Below, piece by piece: positions 1 to 7,930 of a stretch of 13,748 nt of DNA. The DNA is taken from the NCBI GenBank assembly GCA_964637655.1, contig CAZWUZ010000074.1:1-13748 (forward strand), in the 5' to 3' direction. The first letter of the stretch is position 1; each line of letters opens with the position of its first letter. The position numbers and the translations under genes are program-made. The notes beneath the pieces are model-generated. The model did no database searches, was not told the origin of the DNA, and saw nothing but the letters and a program-made list of their open reading frames with translations. This stretch comes from CAZWUZ01 sp964637655 [NCBI: uncultured bacterium] (GTDB taxonomy: Bacteria > DAOPZR01).

Positions 1-24
1 GAGCAGCAGGAACAGGTAACGCAT
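1..24 (-). CDS. N-terminus of probable exported or lipoprotein (cut by window edge)
   Basis: Only eight codons are visible, reading MRYLFLLL on the minus strand before the window ends, which looks like the start of a signal peptide. An AGGAG at 33-37 lies eight bases upstream of the ATG at 22-24, an ideal spacing. The alternative ATG at 28-30 overlaps the stop codon of the preceding gene but is only two bases from the AGGAG, so the inner ATG is preferred. The gene continues the minus-strand operon of the ATPase, membrane protein and AdoHcyase-like protein. Its function cannot be judged. Export is inferred only from the hydrophobic start. Confidence 0.45.
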
Positions 25-29
25 GGGCA

Positions 30-2582
30 TCACTCCTGAGGTGCGGGCGCGAGCGGGCGCGCCGCGTAGTTGATATCGCGATCCAGCGCGTACAGGCGCG
101 GTGGTAATTGTTCACCGGCGGCAAGACGCGCGGCATACCCGGTGAGCAGGCGGAACAGTTCTGCGAAAACCCCGTCGATGACTTCGCCCGGCACACCGTA
201 ATAGATGAAGTTGACCGGCATGGCATCGCCGATGAGAAACAGGTCCTTCCAGCGCGCGCCGGGGCGGGTGCCCGGCACCGCGTCATCCTCCGCAAACTGC
301 AGGCGCGCGACATGCCCGAGCAGCTGCCCGGTCTGCGGGTCGCGCAGCGAGCGCCAGGCAAGATAGACCGGGCGCTCGCCGAGCGTCGCCCCCGGCTGCT
401 GCAGCTCGCGCAGCCAGTCGAGGAGGTGGGTGAATTCGGCGGTCTTGGTCGACCCGCTGACAAAGAAGAGTTCCTGGCGCGTCCCTTCGCGCACGAGCGT
501 GGTCAGGTGCGGGGGCGTGAGCAGTGAGGTGCCGGTGACCCCGAGGAAAAGATCGCGGTCGCGCCAGGTGGCGGCCGGGAGGTCAGCAATGGTGCGGTAG
601 TCGGGAATGCCGTCGCCTGCCGGCGTGGCGGCGTTCAGGTCGATGCCGCAGAGGGAACCGTGGCGCAGGCGCGCCTGCAGGTTGGCGCGCAGGAAACCGC
701 CGAGTATGCCGCGCGAGCCGAGCAGCAGCGCATGGCGGTAGAGCAGCGTCCGCCCCAGCCCGTTGCCGACGGCTTCGACCGCGGCGAGAACGGACAGCGC
801 GCAGGCCTCTGCCTCGTGCACGCTCTTGAAGGCAGAGACGGCGATGGTCAGCGCGGGCACGGCCAGTTCGCCCTGCGCCGCCTCGTGCTCCAGGTGCTGC
901 ATGCCGTTGCGCGTATGCTCGAAGGTGGCCGGCAGCAGCGGGGCCAGCCAGTCGCGCAGCGGCATGGTGACGGATAGGCCGTCCGGCGCGGGGACGGCCG
1001 CCAGCGTCAGCGCGTCACCCAGCGTCGCCCCTGCACGGCAGAGGCGGCTCAGTTCCGGCGCGACGTAGCCGCCGTCCTCGATGAGCAGCACGCGCCGGCC
1101 GTCGGCTGCCGCCTGCAGCGCCTCGCCCAGGAAGAGATGGAGCGCGGCGAGGCGCATGGCATGGAAGTAGTCGCGGTCACCGGCGCGCAGTGCCGAGTCG
1201 AGTGCCGCCAGCGGCTCGACCGGGGAGAGGTTGCGCGCCAGCACGAAGGCGCCCTGGGCAGTGCCGCGGTAATGCGTGACCTCCTGCAGGGCATGACAGC
1301 TGAAGCGGCCGGCGGGCAGCGAGTGAAGGTCGTCGAGGTAGGTTTCGGGGACGCTGCCGCGGTAGCGGATGAAGAGCGTGGTGAGCGTGGCGCAGCCGGC
1401 GGCGGCGAGCGCCTGCATGAAGCCGAGCGTTTCCGTTGTCAGGTGATGGATCAGCACCAGCCGGTAGCCGGCCAGCAGTCCGGGCGCCGCTTTCGTGACG
1501 GCGGCAGCAAGCACCGGGAGGCGCTGCAGGTGTCCCGCCATGTCGGGGACGCGCCGCCGGGCGCCGATGCTGCAGTTGAGCGAGGTGCCGTGGCGCGAAA
1601 CATCGAGGTAGATGCGCTCGTCGGCATCAGCGAGCACGAGCAGGCGGCGCGCGGCGAGCAGGCGCGCGGCGCTGGCGTCGCCCAGCACGGCGAGCAGGCG
1701 GGCGAGCGGGCGCAGCGCCTGCTGCGGGTCGGTGCCGCCGAGCAGGCGCTCGCTCCACGGGCCGGTCCAGTGCAGCGCCACGCGCTGCAGGCCGCTGAGG
1801 CCGGCAGCGGCAAGGAGCGTGAAAAGTTCCGCCTGCTGGTCGGGAGTGATGATCAGCGCCGGGGCCTGGTTGCGGCATTCGTGCTGGACCGCGGCAGCCA
1901 GTGCGGCGGCCAGCGCGGGGAGGTCGTGGCGCACCGTGCCGGCGTCGGGCGCGGGGAGCGTATGGTGCGGCAGGCGCCGGAGGTAGAGGCGCGAATCGCG
2001 GCTCTCCTCGACCGTGCAGCGCAGGAAGCGCGCGGCGCGGTCATACTCGACAAAGATGAAGTGGGAGGCCGCGCCGCCCGGGGCGAGGGGAAGCAGCAGC
2101 GCCGGCGGCTCGGCGCTGTCGGGAGCGCCGCCGAAGGCCCCGGGGAAGAGCAGGCCACCCTGCGCGGGCGACTGCAGGGCGGCGAAGACCGCGTGCAGCC
2201 CGGCGGCCACCTCCTCCTGCCGCGCCGCGAGCGCGCGGGCGACTGACGCGCGCAGGGCCACCGCGGCCTGGCGCACGCCGAGCGCCGCAAGTTCCGGCGT
2301 TGCCGCGGCATCGACCGCGGCGGCGACGAGCACGTCGCCGGACGCGTTGCGGCACTGTTCCGCCACCTGGCGTGCGAGGAAGCCGGTGAAGGCGGTGAGC
2401 CCGCTGAACATGCGGATGCCGCTGATGTCGAGCAGGCATGACCCGTCGGCCTGGGTGAGCAGCGGCACGCCGCAGACACGCTCATCCGCGGTGGCGGTCT
2501 CCGGGCGCGCAAAGCGCTCCGCCCCGGCGAGCCGGTCGAGAATGGCGCCGATCTTTTTCCGGCGCGGGGTATCGTCGCTCAT
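30..2582 (-). CDS. Large protein with S-adenosylhomocysteine hydrolase-like C-terminal half
   Basis: This 850-residue protein has no family name I recognise over its full length. The N-terminal ~370 residues are Ala/Leu-rich with no motif I can name. From about 375 it resembles the AdoHcyase fold. LIHHLTTETLGFMQAL (377-392) looks like the substrate-domain HMT..T..LIETL segment. LLIEDGGY (499-506) and FEHTRNG (554-560) match the DDGG and VEQTTRG landmarks. LLGSRGILGG (620-629) is a Rossmann glycine loop, followed by an acidic residue in GIDLN (D648), a TGTSLLT turn (683-689) and SGSTKTAEF (709-717). Family knowledge suggests NAD binding, but the canonical catalytic Lys/Asp/His set was not verified, so hydrolase activity is not claimed. 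The ATG overlaps the upstream stop in an ATGA motif, implying translational coupling. Confidence 0.8.
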   Translation of the reverse strand: MSDDTPRRKKIGAILDRLAGAERFARPETATADERVCGVPLLTQADGSCLLDISGIRMFSGLTAFTGFLARQVAEQCRNASGDVLVAAAVDAAATPELAALGVRQAAVALRASVARALAARQEEVAAGLHAVFAALQSPAQGGLLFPGAFGGAPDSAEPPALLLPLAPGGAASHFIFVEYDRAARFLRCTVEESRDSRLYLRRLPHHTLPAPDAGTVRHDLPALAAALAAAVQHECRNQAPALIITPDQQAELFTLLAAAGLSGLQRVALHWTGPWSERLLGGTDPQQALRPLARLLAVLGDASAARLLAARRLLVLADADERIYLDVSRHGTSLNCSIGARRRVPDMAGHLQRLPVLAAAVTKAAPGLLAGYRLVLIHHLTTETLGFMQALAAAGCATLTTLFIRYRGSVPETYLDDLHSLPAGRFSCHALQEVTHYRGTAQGAFVLARNLSPVEPLAALDSALRAGDRDYFHAMRLAALHLFLGEALQAAADGRRVLLIEDGGYVAPELSRLCRAGATLGDALTLAAVPAPDGLSVTMPLRDWLAPLLPATFEHTRNGMQHLEHEAAQGELAVPALTIAVSAFKSVHEAEACALSVLAAVEAVGNGLGRTLLYRHALLLGSRGILGGFLRANLQARLRHGSLCGIDLNAATPAGDGIPDYRTIADLPAATWRDRDLFLGVTGTSLLTPPHLTTLVREGTRQELFFVSGSTKTAEFTHLLDWLRELQQPGATLGERPVYLAWRSLRDPQTGQLLGHVARLQFAEDDAVPGTRPGARWKDLFLIGDAMPVNFIYYGVPGEVIDGVFAELFRLLTGYAARLAAGEQLPPRLYALDRDINYAARPLAPAPQE

Positions 2583-3616
2583 GGCGGGGCACTCTCCTGC
2601 GGGCGGGTGCGGCGCAGTGTTTCCGCCTGCTGTTTGAGGGCGCGGAAATAGTCCGTGCCGGTGATGCGGGTCAGTTCGCGCTGCTGCTCCTGCCGGTCGA
2701 TGCGGATGCTCAGTTCGCGCACCTGCTGCTGCAGCGCCTGTTCGCGCTCTGCCACCGCCTGCACCGTGCGCACAAAGACGCGTGCCAGCGTGCCGAGCTC
2801 GTCGGTGCGCGCGGCCAGTGACGCGAGCCCGTCCGTGGCGGCGTATTCGCCGTCACCCACCCGCCGGGCCGCGTCGGTGAGCCGGGTGACCGGATCGCTG
2901 AGGCGGCGCGCGAGGCGGGTGGCGATGGCGAGCCCGGCGCAGAGCACGAGAAGGATGATGGCGCCCAGTTCATAAAGCACCACGATGGGGAGTTCGTCCT
3001 GCAGCAGCAGCACGGACTGGCTGAGCCAGGTGACCATGACGGTGAGCAGGAGAAGGTAGTGCACGGTGAGGACGGTGCGCAGGGCGATGGTCGCCGTGAG
3101 GCGTCCCGCGCGCCAGAGCAGCCAGGGAATGAACAGGAAGGCCCAGAGCGTGTCGGTGATGACAATCGGCAGGAGGAGCTCGAAGAGCGCGGCGGTGAGC
3201 GTGACGCGGCCGAGCGCGTACTCGATGCCGCTGGTGATGATGTACGGCCAGCAGGCGGCGGAGATGAGAAAGAGGAGCAGGCGCGAGAAATCGGCGGTGG
3301 TGGTCAGGCGCGCAGCCCGCCCGCGCCAGTAGAGCGCGGGGATGAGACCCATCAGCCCGTTGCCGATGCTCCAGTGCGGGGCGAAGAACAGGCCCTGCCC
3401 GGCGAGCCCGTAGCCGAGCATGTCGCCGAGGCAGCCGGTGGCAAAGCCCGCCCACGGCCCGGCGAGCAGGCCGAGCAGCATGGGGAGCGCCACCTGCGGA
3501 CGCAATTCGGCGAAAGAGCACCCGGGGAGGTGGAAGAGGCCGGAGCAGAAATTGGCCAGACCGTAGGCGGCAGCGGCAGCCAGCGTCCAGCCGACGGTGG
3601 CGCCGCGCGCCGCCAT
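2579..3616 (-). CDS. Membrane protein: ECF S-component-like region plus HAMP and coiled coil
   Basis: A 345-residue integral membrane protein. Residues ~8-170 have the look of an ECF transporter S component or its relatives, with a SFAELRPQVALPMLLGLLAG segment (34-53), a glycine-rich loop and a WSIGNGLMGLIP motif (82-93) between hydrophobic helices. Two more membrane helices follow (~180-200 and ~210-235). A HAMP-type linker (~236-286, SDPVTRLTDAARRVGDGEY then TDELGTLARVF) leads into a Gln/Arg/Glu-rich coiled coil (~286-318) and a short basic tail. There is no kinase, cyclase or phosphatase output domain, so any signal would pass to a partner. The ATG shares one base with the ParA-like gene's stop (TGATG), and the stop overlaps the next gene by four bases, so the three are probably co-translated. 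Ligand and role are unknown. Confidence 0.82.
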   Translation of the reverse strand: MAARGATVGWTLAAAAAYGLANFCSGLFHLPGCSFAELRPQVALPMLLGLLAGPWAGFATGCLGDMLGYGLAGQGLFFAPHWSIGNGLMGLIPALYWRGRAARLTTTADFSRLLLFLISAACWPYIITSGIEYALGRVTLTAALFELLLPIVITDTLWAFLFIPWLLWRAGRLTATIALRTVLTVHYLLLLTVMVTWLSQSVLLLQDELPIVVLYELGAIILLVLCAGLAIATRLARRLSDPVTRLTDAARRVGDGEYAATDGLASLAARTDELGTLARVFVRTVQAVAEREQALQQQVRELSIRIDRQEQQRELTRITGTDYFRALKQQAETLRRTRPQESAPP

Positions 3617-4413
3617 CAGGTGAGAGAGTCGGCCACCCGGCGCAGGGCGGCGGTGACCGGATGTTCCGGATAGCGCATGGTGAACAGTCCCTCGCTGGCC
3701 AGGGTCATCATTTCGTTGGCATGCGGCAGGATGGCGGCAACCGGGCAGCGGTAGGTGGCAGTGACGGTGCGGCGGATCTGTTCCGGGTCGAATTCCGCCG
3801 GGGTCTTGTTGACGATGAGCGACAGGTTGGGCACTTCGAGCTCGCGCGCCACCTCGACGGTCAGGCCGGTGCCCTGGTAGTCCTGGTGGTCGGGCCGCAT
3901 CACCACGAGCAGGGTATGCGACAACGCGATGGAGAGAAGCGTCTCCTCGTTCAGTCCCGGGTGTGTGTCGATGATGAGCGTATCGAGCTGCAGTTCGGTG
4001 CCGAGCGCGAAGAAGCCGCTGCTCAGGCGGTTGATGTCGTAGCCGTCCTTGAGCATGCGGGCGATATCGGCGGCGTTGGCGCTGGAGGGGATGAGGTGCA
4101 CGCTGCCGGCGGCGCCGGGCCCGAGGACGGCGGAGACATCGCGCGCGCAGCGGGTGACGGGACAGGTCCCCTGCAGGTAGTCGTTGAGTGTCGGCGCGCC
4201 GCCGGTGTCAGGCAGGCCGAAGAGGATGTGGATGCCCGGCGACTGGATGTCGGTGTCGACCACCCCGACCCGCCTGCCGCCGGCGGCCAGCAGCGCCGCG
4301 AGGTTGGCCGAGATGTTGGATTTGCCGGTCCCGCCCCGGAAGGAGTGGACCGAGATAATGCTCGTCACGCGCCTGTTCCCCCCGCCGGAAGTGCCCCGCT
4401 GCGACGTATCCAT
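3616..4413 (-). CDS. MinD/ParA-family ATPase
   Basis: A 265-residue P-loop ATPase of the MinD/ParA/Mrp class. The P-loop HSFRGGTGKSN lies at residues 23-33, followed by a VVDTDIQSPG switch-like segment (51-60) and LIIDTHPG (~165). The class signature lysine in KGGxGK[T/S] is replaced here by arginine (R26). The start is uncertain. The ATG at 4411-4413 gives a 15-residue Gly/Arg/Ser-rich leader and sits right beside a palindromic repeat. A GTG at 4366-4368 would begin VTSIISVHSFRGGTGKS, the usual family beginning, and has a G-rich stretch upstream. It heads the operon with the ECF/HAMP membrane protein and the AdoHcyase-like protein, which suggests it positions or regulates that membrane protein (inference). 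No parB or chromosome-partition partner is visible. Confidence 0.88.
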   Translation of the reverse strand: MDTSQRGTSGGGNRRVTSIISVHSFRGGTGKSNISANLAALLAAGGRRVGVVDTDIQSPGIHILFGLPDTGGAPTLNDYLQGTCPVTRCARDVSAVLGPGAAGSVHLIPSSANAADIARMLKDGYDINRLSSGFFALGTELQLDTLIIDTHPGLNEETLLSIALSHTLLVVMRPDHQDYQGTGLTVEVARELEVPNLSLIVNKTPAEFDPEQIRRTVTATYRCPVAAILPHANEMMTLASEGLFTMRYPEHPVTAALRRVADSLT

Positions 4414-4414
4414 G

Positions 4415-4497
4415 CACCCTCATCCAACTTTCCCTCTCAGAGAGGGGGAAGGCAACCACCCTCTCCCGCCGCGGCGGGAGAGGGGAGGGTGAGGGTG
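4415..4497 (+). repeat. Palindromic intergenic repeat (REP/MITE-like)
   Basis: An 83-bp element with imperfect terminal inverted repeats (CACCCTCATCC at 4415-4425, GGGTGAGGGTG at 4487-4497) enclosing two hairpins. The second is a perfect 12-bp stem with a two-base loop (4459-4484) built from CCCTCTCCCGCC. It starts two bases from the ATPase ATG, so it would sit in that gene's 5' leader. The pattern is that of dispersed bacterial palindromic repeats. A second copy is not seen in this window. Confidence 0.6.
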
Positions 4498-4519
4498 GCT
4501 GGATAGTGGCGCTGCGCCT

Positions 4520-4548
4520 ATAATAGCACCGGTACCGGGCAGCGTCAA
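4520..4548 (-). promoter_or_regulatory. Sigma70-like promoter of the ParA-like operon
   Basis: On the minus strand TTGACG (4543-4548) is followed after 17 bases by TATTAT (4520-4525), five of six matches to consensus in each box. It points at the ATPase operon and places the whole palindromic repeat in the transcribed leader. Confidence 0.6.
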
Positions 4549-4564
4549 ACCGGCGGCGGCGCCG

Positions 4565-4594
4565 TTGACGCCGTACCGCCGTCGGTGCTATACT
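4565..4594 (+). promoter_or_regulatory. Sigma70-like promoter of prfC
   Basis: TTGACG (4565-4570), an 18-base spacer, then TATACT (4589-4594). It points at prfC with a leader of roughly 90 bases. It mirrors the divergent promoter at 4520-4548, sharing TTGACGC at one end and CGGTGCTAT at the other. Confidence 0.6.
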
Positions 4595-4692
4595 CCGGCG
4601 CTGGCGGGTGCGCGGTGAACCATTCTTCCCGACAACCCGGACAGGACTGAATGCGCCGCGACGGTTGACCGTTCCGGCAGGGGCGGAGCAGC

Positions 4693-6354
4693 ATGGCGGA
4701 GATGACGGACAACGGAGCGGGCGGGGCGACGAATGCCGCCGGTGTGCCGGCGCCCGCGGCGCTGCAGGCGGAGATCGCGCGGCGCCGCACCTTTGCCATC
4801 ATCAGCCATCCCGACGCGGGGAAGACGACGCTGACGGAGAAGTTCCTGCTCTTTGCCGGCGCCATCCAGACCGCGGGCGCGGTCAAATCGAACAAGATCA
4901 AGAAGACCACCGTCTCCGACTTCATGGAGATCGAGCGGCAGCGCGGCATCTCGGTGGCCACCGCGGTGATGAGTTTCACCTACGGCGAGCTCAACCTGAC
5001 GCTGCTCGACACCCCGGGCCACAAGGACTTTGCCGAGGACACCTTCCGCACGCTGACCGCGGTCGACAGCGTCATTCTCGTCGTTGACAGCGTCAAGGGG
5101 GTGGAGGAGCAGACCGAGAAACTGATGCAGGTCTGCCGCATGCGCCAGACGCCCGTCATGATCTTCTGCAACAAGATGGACCGCGAGGGGGAGAGCCCGT
5201 TCGCGCTGCTCGACGAACTCGAGCACAAACTCAACATCAGGGTGCAGCCGCTGACCTGGCCGATTTCGCGCGGCGCCAGTTTCAAGGGGGTCTACGATCT
5301 CTTCCACCGCAAGCTGCATCTCTTCCGCGCCGGGCGCAGCGAGGTGCCCGAGCCGGGCATCGCCATCAGCGACCTGCGTGACGGGAAACTCGACGAGCAC
5401 GTCGGCGATTCCTACGCGAAGCAGCTGCGCGAGGACGCGGACCTGATGGCGGGGGTATACGAACCGTTCGCGGTCGACCGCTACCTGGCCGGCGAGCTGG
5501 CACCCGTCTTCTTCGGCAGCGCGCTCAACAATTTCGGGGTGAAGGAACTGCTGGACATGTTCATCGCCGTCTCGCCGCTGCCGCAGCCGCGCGCGGCGGA
5601 GACGCGCACCGTGCAGCCGGCGGAGAGCGCGTTTTCGGGCTTTGTGTTCAAGATCCACGCCAACCTCGACCTGCGGCACCGCGACCGCATCGCCTTTATC
5701 CGCGTCTGCTCGGGCACCTTCCGGCGCAATACCTTCTACCGGCACACGCGGCTGGGTAAGGATTTGCGCTTCGCCAACCCGGCAAGTTTCATGGGGCAGC
5801 GCAAGGAAGTGGTCGACGAAGCATACCCGGGTGACGTGGTCGGGCTGTTCGACCGCGGCAACTTCAAGATCGGCGACACGCTGACCGAGGGTGAGCACCT
5901 GCAGTTCCGCGGCATCCCGTCGTTCTCCCCCGAGCAGTTCCGCGAACTGGTGCGCAAGTCGGAAAAGGCCAAGCAGCTGGACAAGGGCATCCGCCAGCTC
6001 ACGGACGAGGGGGTGGCGCAGCTCTTCACTATTGACAACGGGCGGCGCACCATCGTCGGCACGGTCGGGCTGCTGCAGTTCGAGGTCATCCAGTACCGCC
6101 TCGAACACGAGTACGGTGCCGACTGCTACTTTACCGCGCTCGACTTCTACAAGGCGTTGTGGCTGACGGCGGCGGACGAGGCGGCGCTGGCGGAGTTCAT
6201 CGACCACAAGGCGCCGCGCATCGGCTACGACAAGGAAAACCGCCCGGTCTTCTTTGTCGAGTCGGAATGGATGCTCAACCACTACATCAAGCAGTACCCG
6301 AAGGTCAGGTTCCACTTCACCTCGGAGTGCCGCAGCGACGACATGCCCGCCTGA
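4693..6354 (+). CDS. prfC: Peptide chain release factor 3
   Basis: RF3 is the translational GTPase that drives recycling of RF1/RF2 from the ribosome after termination. The five GTPase motifs are intact: G1 [10 protein letters not shown] (38-47), G2 around QRGISV (83-88), G3 DTPGHKDF (106-113), G4 NKMD (160-163) and G5 SAL (276-278). The segment [30 protein letters not shown] is diagnostic of RF3 rather than EF-G. At 553 residues it exceeds the E. coli protein (529) because of an Ala/Gly-rich N-terminal extension of about 25 residues. The ATG at 4693 has GGAG four bases upstream; an ATG three codons later is an alternative start. It is transcribed singly and away from the ATPase operon. The stop codon TGA sits in the loop of a hairpin at the 3' end. 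Confidence 0.97.
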   Translation: MAEMTDNGAGGATNAAGVPAPAALQAEIARRRTFAIISHPDAGKTTLTEKFLLFAGAIQTAGAVKSNKIKKTTVSDFMEIERQRGISVATAVMSFTYGELNLTLLDTPGHKDFAEDTFRTLTAVDSVILVVDSVKGVEEQTEKLMQVCRMRQTPVMIFCNKMDREGESPFALLDELEHKLNIRVQPLTWPISRGASFKGVYDLFHRKLHLFRAGRSEVPEPGIAISDLRDGKLDEHVGDSYAKQLREDADLMAGVYEPFAVDRYLAGELAPVFFGSALNNFGVKELLDMFIAVSPLPQPRAAETRTVQPAESAFSGFVFKIHANLDLRHRDRIAFIRVCSGTFRRNTFYRHTRLGKDLRFANPASFMGQRKEVVDEAYPGDVVGLFDRGNFKIGDTLTEGEHLQFRGIPSFSPEQFRELVRKSEKAKQLDKGIRQLTDEGVAQLFTIDNGRRTIVGTVGLLQFEVIQYRLEHEYGADCYFTALDFYKALWLTAADEAALAEFIDHKAPRIGYDKENRPVFFVESEWMLNHYIKQYPKVRFHFTSECRSDDMPA

Positions 6355-6368
6355 CCGGGCGGGATGTC
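6340..6368 (+). terminator. Hairpin spanning the prfC stop codon
   Basis: GACAT(G)CCCGCC pairs with GGCGGGATGTC around a six-base loop that contains the prfC TGA at 6352-6354. The stem is strong but no T-tract follows, so this is not a canonical intrinsic terminator. It may act as an mRNA 3' end barrier. Confidence 0.35.
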
Positions 6369-6370
6369 AA

Positions 6371-6507
6371 CCCGGAACACCGGCCTGTGTGCGGCAGAAC
6401 GTCCGGCTCCACGGCGAAACCGCGGAAACCGGCTTGTTTGTATCAGCGGGTACGCGATGCTCCAGCCCGTGCATGGCGGCGATGGTCGCCCCATCCGGCA
6501 GGAATAA
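6371..6507. other. Junction between prfC and the cassette array
   Basis: About 140 bp between prfC and the stop of the AAA ATPase. It contains several CCGG-rich short inverted segments but no attC matching those elsewhere in the array. In particular there is no arm complementary to the GTTGTCG core that starts the ATPase cassette. No gene or RNA is seen. The boundary of the acquired region must lie here or a little further right. Confidence 0.4.
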
Positions 6508-7686
6508 TCATCGATTCATCTCACGAACCGCGCTTGCCACCTGCGCCAGCGGCAGCGCCTGAATCCGCTCCGCCAGCGACCACGTGCGGTCACCCGGATA
6601 GACCGCCCAGAGGCGGGTCAATTTCAGATCAGCCATGGCGATGTGCATGGAACGCGTCACCTGTGGCGTATCCGCGAACTTGAACTCGAATCCGTACCGT
6701 TTGCCACCGCGCACAATCAGCAGATCGAGTTCCGCCCCGGCGTGGGTGCGGTAAAACGCGGCGTCACGCTCGGCACCTGCCGCACGAATCACCTCGTCCA
6801 TCGCAAACCCCTCCCAGGAAAAACCAAACCGGGGGTGCGCCATCAACTGTGCCGCCGTACGCAGGCCAAGCAATGCGTGCAGGAGACCGGTATCGCGGAA
6901 ATAGACCTTGGGCGCCTTGACCACGCGCTTGCCCGTGTTCTCGAACCACGGCTGCAGCTGACGGACCATGAACGCACCGGTCAGGATATCAAGGTAGTGG
7001 CGCGCCGTGTCTTCTTTCACGCCCATCGCCCGGCCCAGTTCCGCCGCGTTCCAGACCTGGCCATGCCAATGCGCAAGCATCGTCCAGAAGCGGCGCAACG
7101 CCGACGCCGGCACGCGAATCCCGAGCTGAGGGATGTCCCGTTCGAGGAATGACTGGATGAAGTTCATCCGCCAATCGTGGCTTTTCGCCACGCTCCCGGC
7201 CAGATACGAGGCCGGCAGACCGCCGCGCAGCCAGAGCCGCTGCCAATGGTCGGCCCCGGCCTCGGGCAGCGTGAAGCCGGCCATCTCAATAAAGGCCACG
7301 CGACCGGCCATCGACTCTGAGACACCTTTCACGATCGCTGGTGATGCACTGCCGAGAATAAGAAAGCGTGCAGGCAACGGCCGGCGATCCGCAAGCACCC
7401 GCAGCAGCGAAAAGAGCTCAGGCTGCCGCTGGACTTCGTCGAGAACCACGAGCCCCCTCTGTTCCTTGAGCATGGTCCGACTGGCTTCGGGCTGCAGCGG
7501 CGTTTCCGGATCTTCGAGGTCGAAGACCACGGTCTTCTGGTGCGTCGCAATCCGCCGGGCAAGCGAGGTCTTGCCGCACTGGCGCGGCCCCAGCAGCAGA
7601 GTGATCGGGTATTCACCGATTGCCGCCAGGATGCGGGTTTCGAGCGCGGTTCGTTTATGCCATTTCATAATATGGAATATTACCAT
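6508..7686 (-). CDS. AAA ATPase with DUF4143 domain
   Basis: A 392-residue member of the AAA_14/DUF4143 family. Walker A GPRQCGKTSL spans residues 33-42 and Walker B VVLDEVQ 80-86. A winged-helix-like segment follows (~195-245), then KAPKVYFRDTGLLHALLGL (257-275) typical of DUF4143. Near the C-terminus ELD (319-321) and EFK (334-336) are spaced like a PD-(D/E)xK nuclease fold, as in many family members; activity is unproven. Two starts are possible: ATG at 7684-7686, or ATG at 7666-7668 giving MKWHKRTALE, closer to the family's usual start. The best promoter has its -10 between the two, favouring the inner, nearly leaderless start; neither has a clear Shine-Dalgarno. The physiological role of this common mobile-region family is not known. 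Confidence 0.9.
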   Translation of the reverse strand: MVIFHIMKWHKRTALETRILAAIGEYPITLLLGPRQCGKTSLARRIATHQKTVVFDLEDPETPLQPEASRTMLKEQRGLVVLDEVQRQPELFSLLRVLADRRPLPARFLILGSASPAIVKGVSESMAGRVAFIEMAGFTLPEAGADHWQRLWLRGGLPASYLAGSVAKSHDWRMNFIQSFLERDIPQLGIRVPASALRRFWTMLAHWHGQVWNAAELGRAMGVKEDTARHYLDILTGAFMVRQLQPWFENTGKRVVKAPKVYFRDTGLLHALLGLRTAAQLMAHPRFGFSWEGFAMDEVIRAAGAERDAAFYRTHAGAELDLLIVRGGKRYGFEFKFADTPQVTRSMHIAMADLKLTRLWAVYPGDRTWSLAERIQALPLAQVASAVREMNR

Positions 7687-7705
7687 ACAATACGGTGTTT
7701 TTCAA
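7671..7705 (-). promoter_or_regulatory. Promoter and small palindrome of the AAA ATPase
   Basis: On the minus strand TTGAAA (7700-7705), 17 bases, then TAATAT (7677-7682). An inverted repeat TATGG...CCATA (7671-7687) encloses the -10, a plausible operator. Transcription would start about 7670, next to the inner ATG of the ATPase. Confidence 0.5.
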
Positions 7706-7797
7706 GGTATATTTATTAGTCAGCTGCGGTCGCCTACCGGCCATCATCCGTTATCGTTGCACCAAAGGGTGGTTTTGAGCGAGGGTATAGTTGCTCC

Positions 7798-7858
7798 CGA
7801 CAACGATGAGCGCTCTGCAGGCGCGGCATTTTGCGCCCGCTGCGGCGCGAAGTTGAGC
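7798..7858 (-). repeat. attC site A (divergent type)
   Basis: On the minus strand R'' is GCTCAAC (7852-7858) and R' is GTTGTCG (7798-7804), with GCGC stems and a longer AAAAT-containing loop. The sequence next to R' (CGCAGAGCGCT-like, then ATC) matches the main site type, but the loop is different. It ends the RHH/PIN cassette. Confidence 0.75.
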
Positions 7859-7930
7859 TGCCGTTGCTCATAATTTCATTGTTCCTGCTCGCATAATGTC
7901 AAAACCGTGTCGGAGCACAGGCGGCAAGCG

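Noticed and set aside
1137-2246. Long plus-strand open frame (369 codons) opposite the 850-aa gene
   Set aside because: It lies fully antisense to the real gene, and its product is low-complexity Arg/Gly/Glu-rich, as expected from high-GC shadow frames. The minus frame has family landmarks and operon overlap.
4588-6315. Minus-strand open frame of 575 codons opposite prfC
   Set aside because: It is antisense to a fully recognisable RF3 gene; its sequence is the usual Val/Glu/Arg-rich shadow of GC-rich coding DNA.
6371-6460. A degenerate attC with AACACCGG facing CCGGCTTGTT
   Set aside because: The arms match only loosely, there is no L''/L' stem like the other sites, and the R'' does not complement the ATPase cassette start.
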